Made by a program: the position numbers and the translations under genes
Source: Gemmobacter fulvus
GTDB taxonomy: Bacteria; Pseudomonadota; Alphaproteobacteria; Rhodobacterales; Rhodobacteraceae
DNA length: 64,000 nt
NCBI RefSeq assembly: GCF_018798885.1
Contig: NZ_CP076363.1
Location: 1 to 64,000 of the forward strand
Direction of reading: 5' to 3'
Part shown: positions 57,608 through 64,000 of the stretch, piece by piece
Position numbering within the stretch: the stretch's first letter is position 1
Layout: each line of letters opens with the position of its first letter
The notes under the pieces: model-generated
The model's input: the letters and a program-made list of their open reading frames with translations, nothing else
What the model was told of the DNA's origin: nothing
Database searches by the model: none

Positions 57608-58296
57608 CGGCGGCGCTGCCTTCCGATCCGCAGATCGTGCCGCTGCGCGGTGTGCGCGGCATGATTGCCGACAAGATGGTGCAAAGCCTGCATGAGGCAG
57701 CACAGCTGACCCACCATGCGGCGGCCGATGTGACAGCGCTGCTGGCCGCCAAAACCGATCTGGCGGCGCAGGGGATCAAGGCCTCGGTCGAGGATCTGCT
57801 GATGCTGGTGGTGGTGCGGGTGTTGCAAGCCCACCCCGGCCTGAATGGCCGGGTGCAGGGGCGCGAAGTGCATCTTGCCCCGGCGGTCGACCTGTCGGTC
57901 GCCATCGCACTGCCCGGCAACTTGCTGGTGGCGCCGGCGATCTTCGGGGCCGACAGGCTGGATCTGGCCGGGCTGCGCGCGGCGCGGCAGGATCTGGCGG
58001 CGCGGGCGCGGATCAACAAACTGAGCGTCGCCGAGATGACGGGCGGCAGTTTCTGCATCTCCAACCTCGGGCTGACGCGGGTGGAACAGTTTACCCCGAT
58101 CCTGAACACGCCGCAGATCGGGATTCTGGGCATCGGCTGCATCACCGACCGGGCGGTGCGGACTGCGGAGGGCGGCATGGCCTTGCGCCCCTATGCGGGC
58201 CTGTCGCTGACCTTCGATCACCGCGCGGTTGACGGGGCGCCTGCCGCCGCCTTTCTGACCGATCTCTGCACCGCCATTGAAAGCTTTGTGCCATGA
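57604..58296 (+). CDS. Dihydrolipoamide acyltransferase catalytic domain (E2 without lipoyl or E3-binding domain)
   Basis: 230 residues equal to the E2 acyltransferase core: VPLRGVRGMIADKMVQSLHEAAQLTHH at the start, GGSFCISNLGLTRVEQFTPILNTPQ, and the catalytic FDHRAVDGAPAA (His206, Asp210). No lipoyl domain (encoded separately upstream) and no peripheral-subunit-binding domain. It transfers the acyl group from lipoyl to CoA and probably forms the complex core. No E3 gene is in the window. Confidence 0.9.
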   Translation: MTAALPSDPQIVPLRGVRGMIADKMVQSLHEAAQLTHHAAADVTALLAAKTDLAAQGIKASVEDLLMLVVVRVLQAHPGLNGRVQGREVHLAPAVDLSVAIALPGNLLVAPAIFGADRLDLAGLRAARQDLAARARINKLSVAEMTGGSFCISNLGLTRVEQFTPILNTPQIGILGIGCITDRAVRTAEGGMALRPYAGLSLTFDHRAVDGAPAAAFLTDLCTAIESFVP

Positions 58297-58994
58297 CTGG
58301 GCCGCTGCTGCGCTGTGCCGATGTGGCCGAGGGGCTGGCGGCAGAGGCGGCGCTGCTGGCGGCGGGGCAGGCGGGCGTCTGTCTCTGGACTGCCGCGCAA
58401 CGTGGTCTCGTGCTGCCTGCCAGCACCGCGCGTCAGACCGGCTTTGCGGCGGCGGCAGCGGCCAGTGCGGCGCGGGGCTGGCCGCTGCATACACGGCCCA
58501 GCGGCGGCGGCACCGTGCCGCAGGGGCCGGGTGTGCTGAACCTCGCGCTGGTCTTTTCGGCCCCGGCGGGGTTCGGCATCGCGGATGGCTATCGTCTGCT
58601 CTGCGCACCGCTGGTCGCCAGCCTTGCCACGCTTGGCCTTGCCGCGACACCCGCGCCGGTGCCGGGGGCGTTCTGTGACGGCCTGTGGAACCTTGCCCTG
58701 CGCGGGCGCAAGATCGTGGGCACCGCGCAGCGCTGGCGCGCCACGGCGCAGGGGCCGCTGGTGCTGGCCCATGCGCTTGTGTTGCTGTCGGGTGATCCGG
58801 CCCCGGCCTGTCGCGCCATTGCCGCCCTGCACCGCAATCTGGGCGACGGTTTCGCCCCCGATCCGGCGCTGCATACAACGCTGGCCGCCGAAAGCCGCAG
58901 TGTGGATGCCGCCGCCTTTGCCCGGCAGCTGCACCTTCACGCCAGCCGCGAACTGGCGGCCCTGACCCGGGACGGATGGCCCTGCGCCGCCTGA
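58293..58994 (+). CDS. Lipoate-protein ligase-like protein
   Basis: 233 residues of the LplA/LipB/BPL fold: HTRPSGGGTVPQGPGVLNLALVF holds the RxSGGG(T)V nucleotide loop, and ALRGRKIVGTAQRWR provides the conserved catalytic Lys region. Encoded directly after E2 with a 4-bp overlap, it probably attaches lipoate to Lys44 of the free lipoyl domain. It is shorter than LplA and could instead be an octanoyl transferase-type enzyme. Confidence 0.82.
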   Translation: MTGPLLRCADVAEGLAAEAALLAAGQAGVCLWTAAQRGLVLPASTARQTGFAAAAAASAARGWPLHTRPSGGGTVPQGPGVLNLALVFSAPAGFGIADGYRLLCAPLVASLATLGLAATPAPVPGAFCDGLWNLALRGRKIVGTAQRWRATAQGPLVLAHALVLLSGDPAPACRAIAALHRNLGDGFAPDPALHTTLAAESRSVDAAAFARQLHLHASRELAALTRDGWPCAA

Positions 58995-59068
58995 TCCCGC
59001 TGCGGGGCGTGGAGGCCCCGCCCTGCGATCAACCAAGGCAAACCACAAAAAAACCAAGGGAGGATACC

Positions 59069-59656
59069 ATGTTACACTTTCTCACCCGTCGGCGGCCTGC
59101 GCCGCGCGCCAAGGCCCGGCTCAGCCGCCGGGGCTTTCTGCTCAGTTCGGCCTTGGCCAGCGTTGCCGTGGCCAGCCTCGGTCACGGCACAGCCTGGGCC
59201 GGACCGGCGCTTGGCCCCGATGCGGCGGCGACGCTGCTGCGCATGACGCAGGACATCTATCCGCACCCGACATTGGTGGAGCCGGAGCATTATCAGGCGA
59301 TTGCGGATGCACTGATGACCGAGGCCGAAACGGATGCCGAGGTCAAGACCCTGCTGGCCGACGGGCTGACGGCGCTGGATGCGCAGGCGACGGCGCTGCA
59401 TGGCAGCGCGTTTGCGGCGGTGGCGGATGCCGATGCGCGCGAGGCGCTGCTGCGTGCGGTGCAGCACGGTGCGTTTTTCCAGAAGATCCGCTGGGCCACC
59501 TACTTTGGCATCTATGACAACAAGGCGCTCTGGGCCCGGTTCAACTATGAGGGCTCTTCCTGGGAGGAAGGCGGCTATGCCGACCGGGGCTTCAGCGACA
59601 TCACCTGGGTGCCACAGGGCCCCTCCGAGGCGGACCGCCTCGCTGCCGTGCAATAA
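59069..59656 (+). CDS. Gluconate 2-dehydrogenase subunit 3 family protein
   Basis: 195 residues with a Tat signal (LSRRGFLLSSALASVAVASLG, residues about 16-36) and the gamma-subunit fold (TLLRMTQDIYPHP, FFQKIRWATYFGIYDNKALWARF). It is the partner that exports the GMC subunit encoded next, folded, through Tat. GGGAGG lies 6 bases before the ATG. 74 bp after the lipoate ligase gene. Confidence 0.87.
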   Translation: MLHFLTRRRPAPRAKARLSRRGFLLSSALASVAVASLGHGTAWAGPALGPDAAATLLRMTQDIYPHPTLVEPEHYQAIADALMTEAETDAEVKTLLADGLTALDAQATALHGSAFAAVADADAREALLRAVQHGAFFQKIRWATYFGIYDNKALWARFNYEGSSWEEGGYADRGFSDITWVPQGPSEADRLAAVQ

Positions 59657-59667
59657 GGGGGCCGCAG

Positions 59668-61245
59668 ATGACACAATTCGATCTGAACGATGACAGCCTT
59701 GTCGTGATCGTCGGTTCTGGGGCCGGGGGTGGAACCTTGGCCAATGAGCTGGCTCAGAAGGGCATCAAATCCGTCGTGCTGGAAGCGGGTAAACCCTATA
59801 CGCAGGACGATATCGAAAACGATGAATGGGGGATGTTCAACAAGATCTCCTGGCTGGACAAACGCATCTCGGCGGGCGGCTGGCATCATGCGGTCAACCA
59901 TCCGGGCCTTCCGGCCTGGATCGTGAAAGGGTATGGCGGATCGACGATCCATTGGGCGGGCGTTGCGCTGCGGTTCAAGGAATACGAGTTCAAGACCCGC
60001 AGCACCTATGGTGACATGGCCGATGCCAATCTGGAGGATTGGCCGCTGTCGCTGGCCGAGCTTACGCCCTATTACGAACGGGCCGAGCTGAAGATGGGTG
60101 TCACGGGCAAGACCACCGGGATGCCGCATCTGCCGTGGAACAACGGGTTCCGGGTGCTGGCCGAAGGCGCGCGGCGCACCGGGCGCAGCAATATCGCCTC
60201 TGGCCCGATGGCGATCAATTCGGTGGATCGGGACGGGCGACCGGCCTGCCAGCAGATTGGCTTCTGCATGCAGGGCTGCAAGGTCGGGGCGAAATGGTCC
60301 ACCATGTACACCGAATTGCCGCGCGCGGTGGAGACGGGCAATTGCGAGATCCGCACCGATTGCATGGTGCTGAAGATCGAGCATGACGCGCAGGGCAGGG
60401 CAAGCGGCGTGCTCTATGCCGATGCGGCGGGCAATCAGCATCTGCAAAAGGCGCGGGTGGTCTGTGTGGCGGGCAATTCGATCGAAAGCCCGCGGCTTCT
60501 GCTCAATTCCGCGTCGTCGTTGTTCCCCGATGGTCTGGCGAACAGCTCCGGTCAGGTGGGGCGCAATTACATGTGCCACACAACGGCGGGTGTCTATGCG
60601 GCGATGCCCGAAAAGGTGCGCATGTATCGCGGCACCTCGGTTGCCGGGATCGTGGCCGACGAGGTGCGCGATGATCCGACGCGCGGCTTCCGGGGCGGCT
60701 ATCACCTGGAATTCCTGTCGCTGGGCCTGCCGTTCCTCGCGGCCTTCCTCGAGCCGGGCAATACCGGCTGGGGCCGCCGCACCGCCGAGGCGATGGAGCA
60801 ATATGGCAATATGTCGGGCGTCTGGGTCTGTGGCGAGGATATGGCGCGGGCCGACAACCGCATCACCCTGCACGCGACGGAACGCGACCAATATGGCCTG
60901 CCGGTGCCGGTGGTGACCAAGACACCCCACAACAACGATCATGCGATGACGGCAGATGCCTGCAATGTCACCGGCGAGATCTATGATGCGGTGGGGGCCA
61001 AGGCGATCTACAACCTGCCCGCCTACCCGGCCAGCCACAACATGGGCACCAACCGCATGTCAGCCGATCCCACGCGGGGTGTGGTGAATGCGCAGGGGCA
61101 ATCGCATGATGTGGCCAATCTGTTCGTGTCGGATGGCAGCCAGTTCACCTCCAGCTCGGCGGCGAACCCGACGCTGACCATCGTGGCACTGGCAATCCGG
61201 CAGGCCGAAAGCATCGCGGCCAAGATGACCGCGCGCGAGATCTGA
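59668..61245 (+). CDS. GMC-family FAD oxidoreductase (gluconate 2-dehydrogenase large-subunit-like)
   Basis: 525 residues: N-terminal FAD motif VVIVGSGAGGGTLANELAQKG (about 12-32), KGYGGSTIHWAGV, NGQ-type CNVTGEIYDAVG region and the C-terminal GMC signature FVSDGSQFTSSSAANPTLTIVALAIR with catalytic His in PASHNMGTNRM. No signal peptide of its own; it presumably travels with the Tat-borne gamma subunit. A cytochrome c subunit is not encoded nearby. Substrate could be gluconate, another sugar or an alcohol. Confidence 0.88.
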   Translation: MTQFDLNDDSLVVIVGSGAGGGTLANELAQKGIKSVVLEAGKPYTQDDIENDEWGMFNKISWLDKRISAGGWHHAVNHPGLPAWIVKGYGGSTIHWAGVALRFKEYEFKTRSTYGDMADANLEDWPLSLAELTPYYERAELKMGVTGKTTGMPHLPWNNGFRVLAEGARRTGRSNIASGPMAINSVDRDGRPACQQIGFCMQGCKVGAKWSTMYTELPRAVETGNCEIRTDCMVLKIEHDAQGRASGVLYADAAGNQHLQKARVVCVAGNSIESPRLLLNSASSLFPDGLANSSGQVGRNYMCHTTAGVYAAMPEKVRMYRGTSVAGIVADEVRDDPTRGFRGGYHLEFLSLGLPFLAAFLEPGNTGWGRRTAEAMEQYGNMSGVWVCGEDMARADNRITLHATERDQYGLPVPVVTKTPHNNDHAMTADACNVTGEIYDAVGAKAIYNLPAYPASHNMGTNRMSADPTRGVVNAQGQSHDVANLFVSDGSQFTSSSAANPTLTIVALAIRQAESIAAKMTAREI

Positions 61246-61250
61246 GCCCC

Positions 61251-61278
61251 GGCCCGGTCCCGTCAGCGGGGCCGGGCC
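61251..61278. terminator. GC-rich hairpin between convergent GMC and AcoR-like genes
   Basis: GGCCCGG (61251-61257) pairs with CCGGGCC (61272-61278), extended inward by CCC/GGG. It starts 5 bp after the GMC stop and covers the regulator stop codon. It can serve both strands; no T-run. Confidence 0.55.
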
Positions 61279-63032
61279 AAACCTTCTGCGGCGATGCGGC
61301 GGTTGATGGTGGCGCGGCTGATGCCCATGATCTGCGCGGCTTTGGTGACGTTCCACCCCGCGCTATCCAACGCATCACGCAGGCTGATTTCAGGCGGGGG
61401 TGCATCCGTTGGGCAGCGGTGCAGCCGCGCGGGCAGATCGGCGGCGGTGATACGCTGCCCATTGCCGCAGACCAGCGCCTCGGCCAGAACCGAGGCCAGT
61501 TCGCGCAGATTTCCCGGCCAGTCATGGGCGTGCAGCAGGGCCTCGGTCTCGGGCGACAGGCTGATGTCAGGCGGGCGGTGCTGATCCAGCAGAGCGGATA
61601 TCACCTTTGACAGATCGCGATCGCGCAGATTGGGCAGGCGGATCACCGCCTTGCCCAGAAGATGCAGCAGATCGGGGCGCAACCCACCCGTGGCCAGCTC
61701 CTGCCAGTCGCCGCGCACGGTGGACAGGATCACCACGCCCTGTGCCGCGGTCTGGCCGGGCCGCACCTCCAGCTGGCCTGCCCGCTCCAGCCCGGTCAGG
61801 AACTGCGCCAGTTCGGCCTGATGTTCGGCAGGCAGGGCCGCGACGTTTTCCAGCCACAGCACCGGACGGCAGCCATCATCCGGGGCGGCGCTGAGGCGGC
61901 GGGCCTGATCCAGCGCGCTGCGCAGGGCCGCCGCCTGTGCCGGATTGGCCGCCAGACCATCGCAATCCATGGCCAGCATCACGCCTTTCTGCCGCCCCAG
62001 ATCTTCCAGCAGCCCTTCGGCGAACTGGCTTTTGCCGGTGCCACTGTCGCCGCAGATCAGCAGCGGGCTGCCATGCGCCACCAGTTTGCGCGCGCGGTCG
62101 ATCAGCAGTGCCATGTCCGGCCCCTGTGCGGCCAGACGGCGCAGCCCGGCCCCGAGGCCACGCGTGCCGCCACCTGCCGGGCGCTGTGCAGCACGTGGCG
62201 ATTGGGGCAGACGCAGATGCAGCACCGGATCGGGATTGCGCGGCAAGGCTTCAAGATCCAGATCGAACAGCGCCTCAAGCCGCTGGCCGATCAGGGTTTC
62301 AGGCGCGCGCGCCCCCATCAGATGCGCGGCAAAAGCCGTCACGCCGACAATGCGTTTGGCATCGTCCAGCGCCACCAGCGCATTGGGCCTCAGAGTGCCA
62401 CCCCCCGCCGGATCGCTGATCCGCACCTTCAGATGCGGCGCATGGTGGCGGTGGAACAACCGGGCCTGAAGCCGGTCCGCCGCGAGCGACAGCGCGTGTT
62501 GGGCAAAGACATAGTCAAAGGCATTGCGCCGGTCGGTTGTCACCAGCGTCAGCGCGCCGATCACACTGCTTTCGGCATCCAGACAGGGCACCGATGTGCA
62601 GGCGAAAGGCCGGAAACAGCTGTGAAAATGGTCATCGCCGCGCACGGTGAAGGCCCCGCCTTCGCCCATCGCCATCGAAATGCCGTTGGTGCCTGCGATC
62701 TTTTCATCCCAGCAACTGCCCATGGCGATGCCATAGGTTGCATAATCCGCCACTGTGCCGGTGCGGCTGCGCAGATCGACCAGCACCCGGTCGCGGTCCG
62801 TCACCACAAGGCAGCTTCCCGCCCGCATCGCCAGATCGGCCAGATGGTCCAGATCCTGCACGCAGCCGCCGATCCGCTCGCGGAAGGCCTGCGACCGGGG
62901 CGACAGTTCTGACATCTGCAAGCGCAGCACCGGGCGGCGGGTCGAGGGCAGCAGCCCATGCTGATGGCTGCACCGCTCCCACGAGTCGCGGATGGACTGG
63001 CTGTGCCGTTCGGCGTTCCTGATCCCGACCAA
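61263..63032 (-). CDS. AcoR-like Fis-family regulator with degenerate AAA+ domain (no GAFTGA)
   Basis: 589 residues: AcoR-type N-terminus (AERHSQSIRDSWERC), GAF sensor domain (about 60-190), AAA+ domain with Walker A GDSGTGKS (about 328-335), sensor-II WPGNLRELASV and C-terminal Fis HTH (GWNVTKAAQIMGISRATINRRI). Between Walker A and B there is no GAFTGA loop, and Walker B reads VLWLEN instead of the usual LDE. It should therefore not remodel sigma-54 promoters in the normal way, although rpoN is the next gene upstream. I place the start at TTG 63032 because GGGGAGG lies 5 bases before it and the AcoR N-terminus begins there; longer readings run into rpoN. Confidence 0.85.
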   Translation of the reverse strand: MVGIRNAERHSQSIRDSWERCSHQHGLLPSTRRPVLRLQMSELSPRSQAFRERIGGCVQDLDHLADLAMRAGSCLVVTDRDRVLVDLRSRTGTVADYATYGIAMGSCWDEKIAGTNGISMAMGEGGAFTVRGDDHFHSCFRPFACTSVPCLDAESSVIGALTLVTTDRRNAFDYVFAQHALSLAADRLQARLFHRHHAPHLKVRISDPAGGGTLRPNALVALDDAKRIVGVTAFAAHLMGARAPETLIGQRLEALFDLDLEALPRNPDPVLHLRLPQSPRAAQRPAGGGTRGLGAGLRRLAAQGPDMALLIDRARKLVAHGSPLLICGDSGTGKSQFAEGLLEDLGRQKGVMLAMDCDGLAANPAQAAALRSALDQARRLSAAPDDGCRPVLWLENVAALPAEHQAELAQFLTGLERAGQLEVRPGQTAAQGVVILSTVRGDWQELATGGLRPDLLHLLGKAVIRLPNLRDRDLSKVISALLDQHRPPDISLSPETEALLHAHDWPGNLRELASVLAEALVCGNGQRITAADLPARLHRCPTDAPPPEISLRDALDSAGWNVTKAAQIMGISRATINRRIAAEGLARPR

Positions 63033-63142
63033 CTGCGCCTCCCCGCGCTTGAATCGAAAGGGCGCTATACGCTCTTTGCCCGAGCTTACAGCATTGTGAC
63101 GGCGCGCGGCACAGGACGATGGTCGCAGCTCCGGCCTTTCAG

Positions 63143-64000
63143 CTAGGCCTCGGCCGTGGCCGCGCGCGGGCGGCGGCGCGACAGCATCGGCGGGATGCCC
63201 AGCTCGTGTCGGAACTTCGCCACCGTGCGCCGGGCCAGCGGTTTGCCCTCGCGCCACAGTGCCGTGGCCAGCGCCGCATCGCTGAGCGGGGCCGCCGGAT
63301 TTTCGCCCGCGATGATCTGGCGCAGACGGTGGCGGATGGCGGCAGACGAGGGCGCCAGATCCAGATGACGGGCGGCCAGCGGGGCGGCATCGAAAAAGCT
63401 GCACAGGCTGCGCATCCCATGCGGGGTTGCCACCAGCAGATGCCGCGATACCCGGCTGATGGTGCTGTCATGCAGCGACAAGGCTGCCGCCACTTCGGCC
63501 TGCCGCAGCGCAATCAGGCTGCCCGGACCCTGATCCAGAAACCCCTGCTGCCGCCGCAAAACTTCGGTTGCAACGGCCAGCACGGTGCGGTTGCGCCGCT
63601 CCAGCACATTGGCCAGCCATTCCGCCTCGGCGCGGGCGGCGCGCAGCTTTGCATCCGGTGCCGGGCTGCGCGGCGGCAACAGGATGGCGGGCAAGGTGCT
63701 GCGGTTCAGATCGACGCGCCAGCCCTCTGGCGCTTGCGTCACGATCAGATCCGGCTCGCGCAGCGGCGGGGCATCATTGCCGAACGCTGCCCCCGGTTTG
63801 GGGTTCATCCGGCGGATCTGGCCAAGGCAAAGCTGCACCTCTTCGGGGCGCAGCCCGGCGGCCTCGGCCACCGCCCGCAAGCCGCCCGTCGCCAACAGCG
63901 GCAGACGCGCCAGAACCGCCAGCATTGCGGGCGAAAGCTGCCCCCGGTCTTCGGCCTGCAAGGCCAGACATTCGCGCAGATCGCGGGCAAAGAGGCCGGC
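63143..64000 (-). CDS. rpoN: RNA polymerase sigma-54 factor (5' end off the window)
   Basis: C-terminal 285 residues; the N-terminal activator-interacting region lies beyond the right edge. Visible: AGLFARDLRECLALQ of the core-binding domain, the HTH region LHDSTISRVSRHLLVATPHGM, and the RpoN box ARRTVAKFRHELGIP, near the canonical ARRTVAKYRE. It lies 110 bp upstream of the AcoR-like gene in the same direction. Rhodobacterales often carry several rpoN genes; whether this is the nif-type, housekeeping or accessory copy cannot be judged. Confidence 0.93.
   Translation of the reverse strand, partial: AGLFARDLRECLALQAEDRGQLSPAMLAVLARLPLLATGGLRAVAEAAGLRPEEVQLCLGQIRRMNPKPGAAFGNDAPPLREPDLIVTQAPEGWRVDLNRSTLPAILLPPRSPAPDAKLRAARAEAEWLANVLERRNRTVLAVATEVLRRQQGFLDQGPGSLIALRQAEVAAALSLHDSTISRVSRHLLVATPHGMRSLCSFFDAAPLAARHLDLAPSSAAIRHRLRQIIAGENPAAPLSDAALATALWREGKPLARRTVAKFRHELGIPPMLSRRRPRAATAEA

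Overview
The window is GC-rich, almost fully coding DNA with long co-oriented operons linked by 4-bp ATGA overlaps. Gene content (alphaproteobacterial-type ribH under an FMN riboswitch, thiCOSGEF, GlpSTPQV-like transporter, PQQ-alcohol locus, accessory rpoN) points to a member of the Rhodobacterales/Paracoccaceae. This assignment is inferred, because no rRNA or other phylogenetic marker is present. I see no tRNA, rRNA, CRISPR array, insertion sequence or phage gene.

Region 1 (1-13290, minus strand) is one probable 12-gene sugar-alcohol operon. Transcription starts at a SorC-family regulator and continues through a Tat-exported binding protein, two permeases, two different ABC ATPases, an EryA-like kinase, a D-2-hydroxyacid dehydrogenase, a FucA-like aldolase, a GlpD/EryB-like dehydrogenase, a second class II aldolase and a D-ribulokinase-like kinase cut by the left edge. 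Region 2 (13350-20250, minus) is cofactor synthesis: ribH behind an FMN riboswitch, then thiC-O-S-G-E-F-D behind a TPP riboswitch. A convergent pair (endonuclease/exonuclease/phosphatase protein and ClsC-like phospholipase D) follows at 20348-22679.

Region 3 (22801-29990) resembles the Bacillus ycsFGI-kip cluster: NRAMP-like transporter, pxpA, DUF1445 protein, fused pxpB-pxpC and a biotin carboxylase/BCCP, facing a GntR regulator. A HypT-like LysR gene and aspA follow (30013-32471).

Region 4 (32494-47210) is a PQQ-alcohol oxidation locus. It holds an ExaA/PedH-type quinoprotein whose active site carries the extra Asp typical of lanthanide-dependent enzymes, two cytochromes c, a MxaJ/XoxJ-like binding protein, a Lut/Ped-like set (binding protein, seven-bladed YVTN propeller, small secreted protein, ATPase, ABC-2 permease), a NosR-like flavo-iron-sulfur membrane protein with ApbE, and a Sel1 protein. 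The locus is flanked by a TauC-like permease at one end and TauA/TauB-like genes at the other. A recurring palindromic element (core GACC-WW-GGTC) lies in front of most of these genes.

Region 5 (47232-55048, plus) is an RpiR-controlled Dpp-type peptide transporter with an M81/MlrC metallopeptidase. Region 6 (55097-64000) encodes a 2-oxoacid (acetoin-type) dehydrogenase with E1 alpha, E1 beta, a free-standing lipoyl domain, a separate E2 catalytic protein and a lipoate ligase. It continues with a gluconate-2-dehydrogenase-like GMC enzyme and its gamma subunit, then an AcoR-like regulator lacking GAFTGA and an rpoN gene cut by the right edge.
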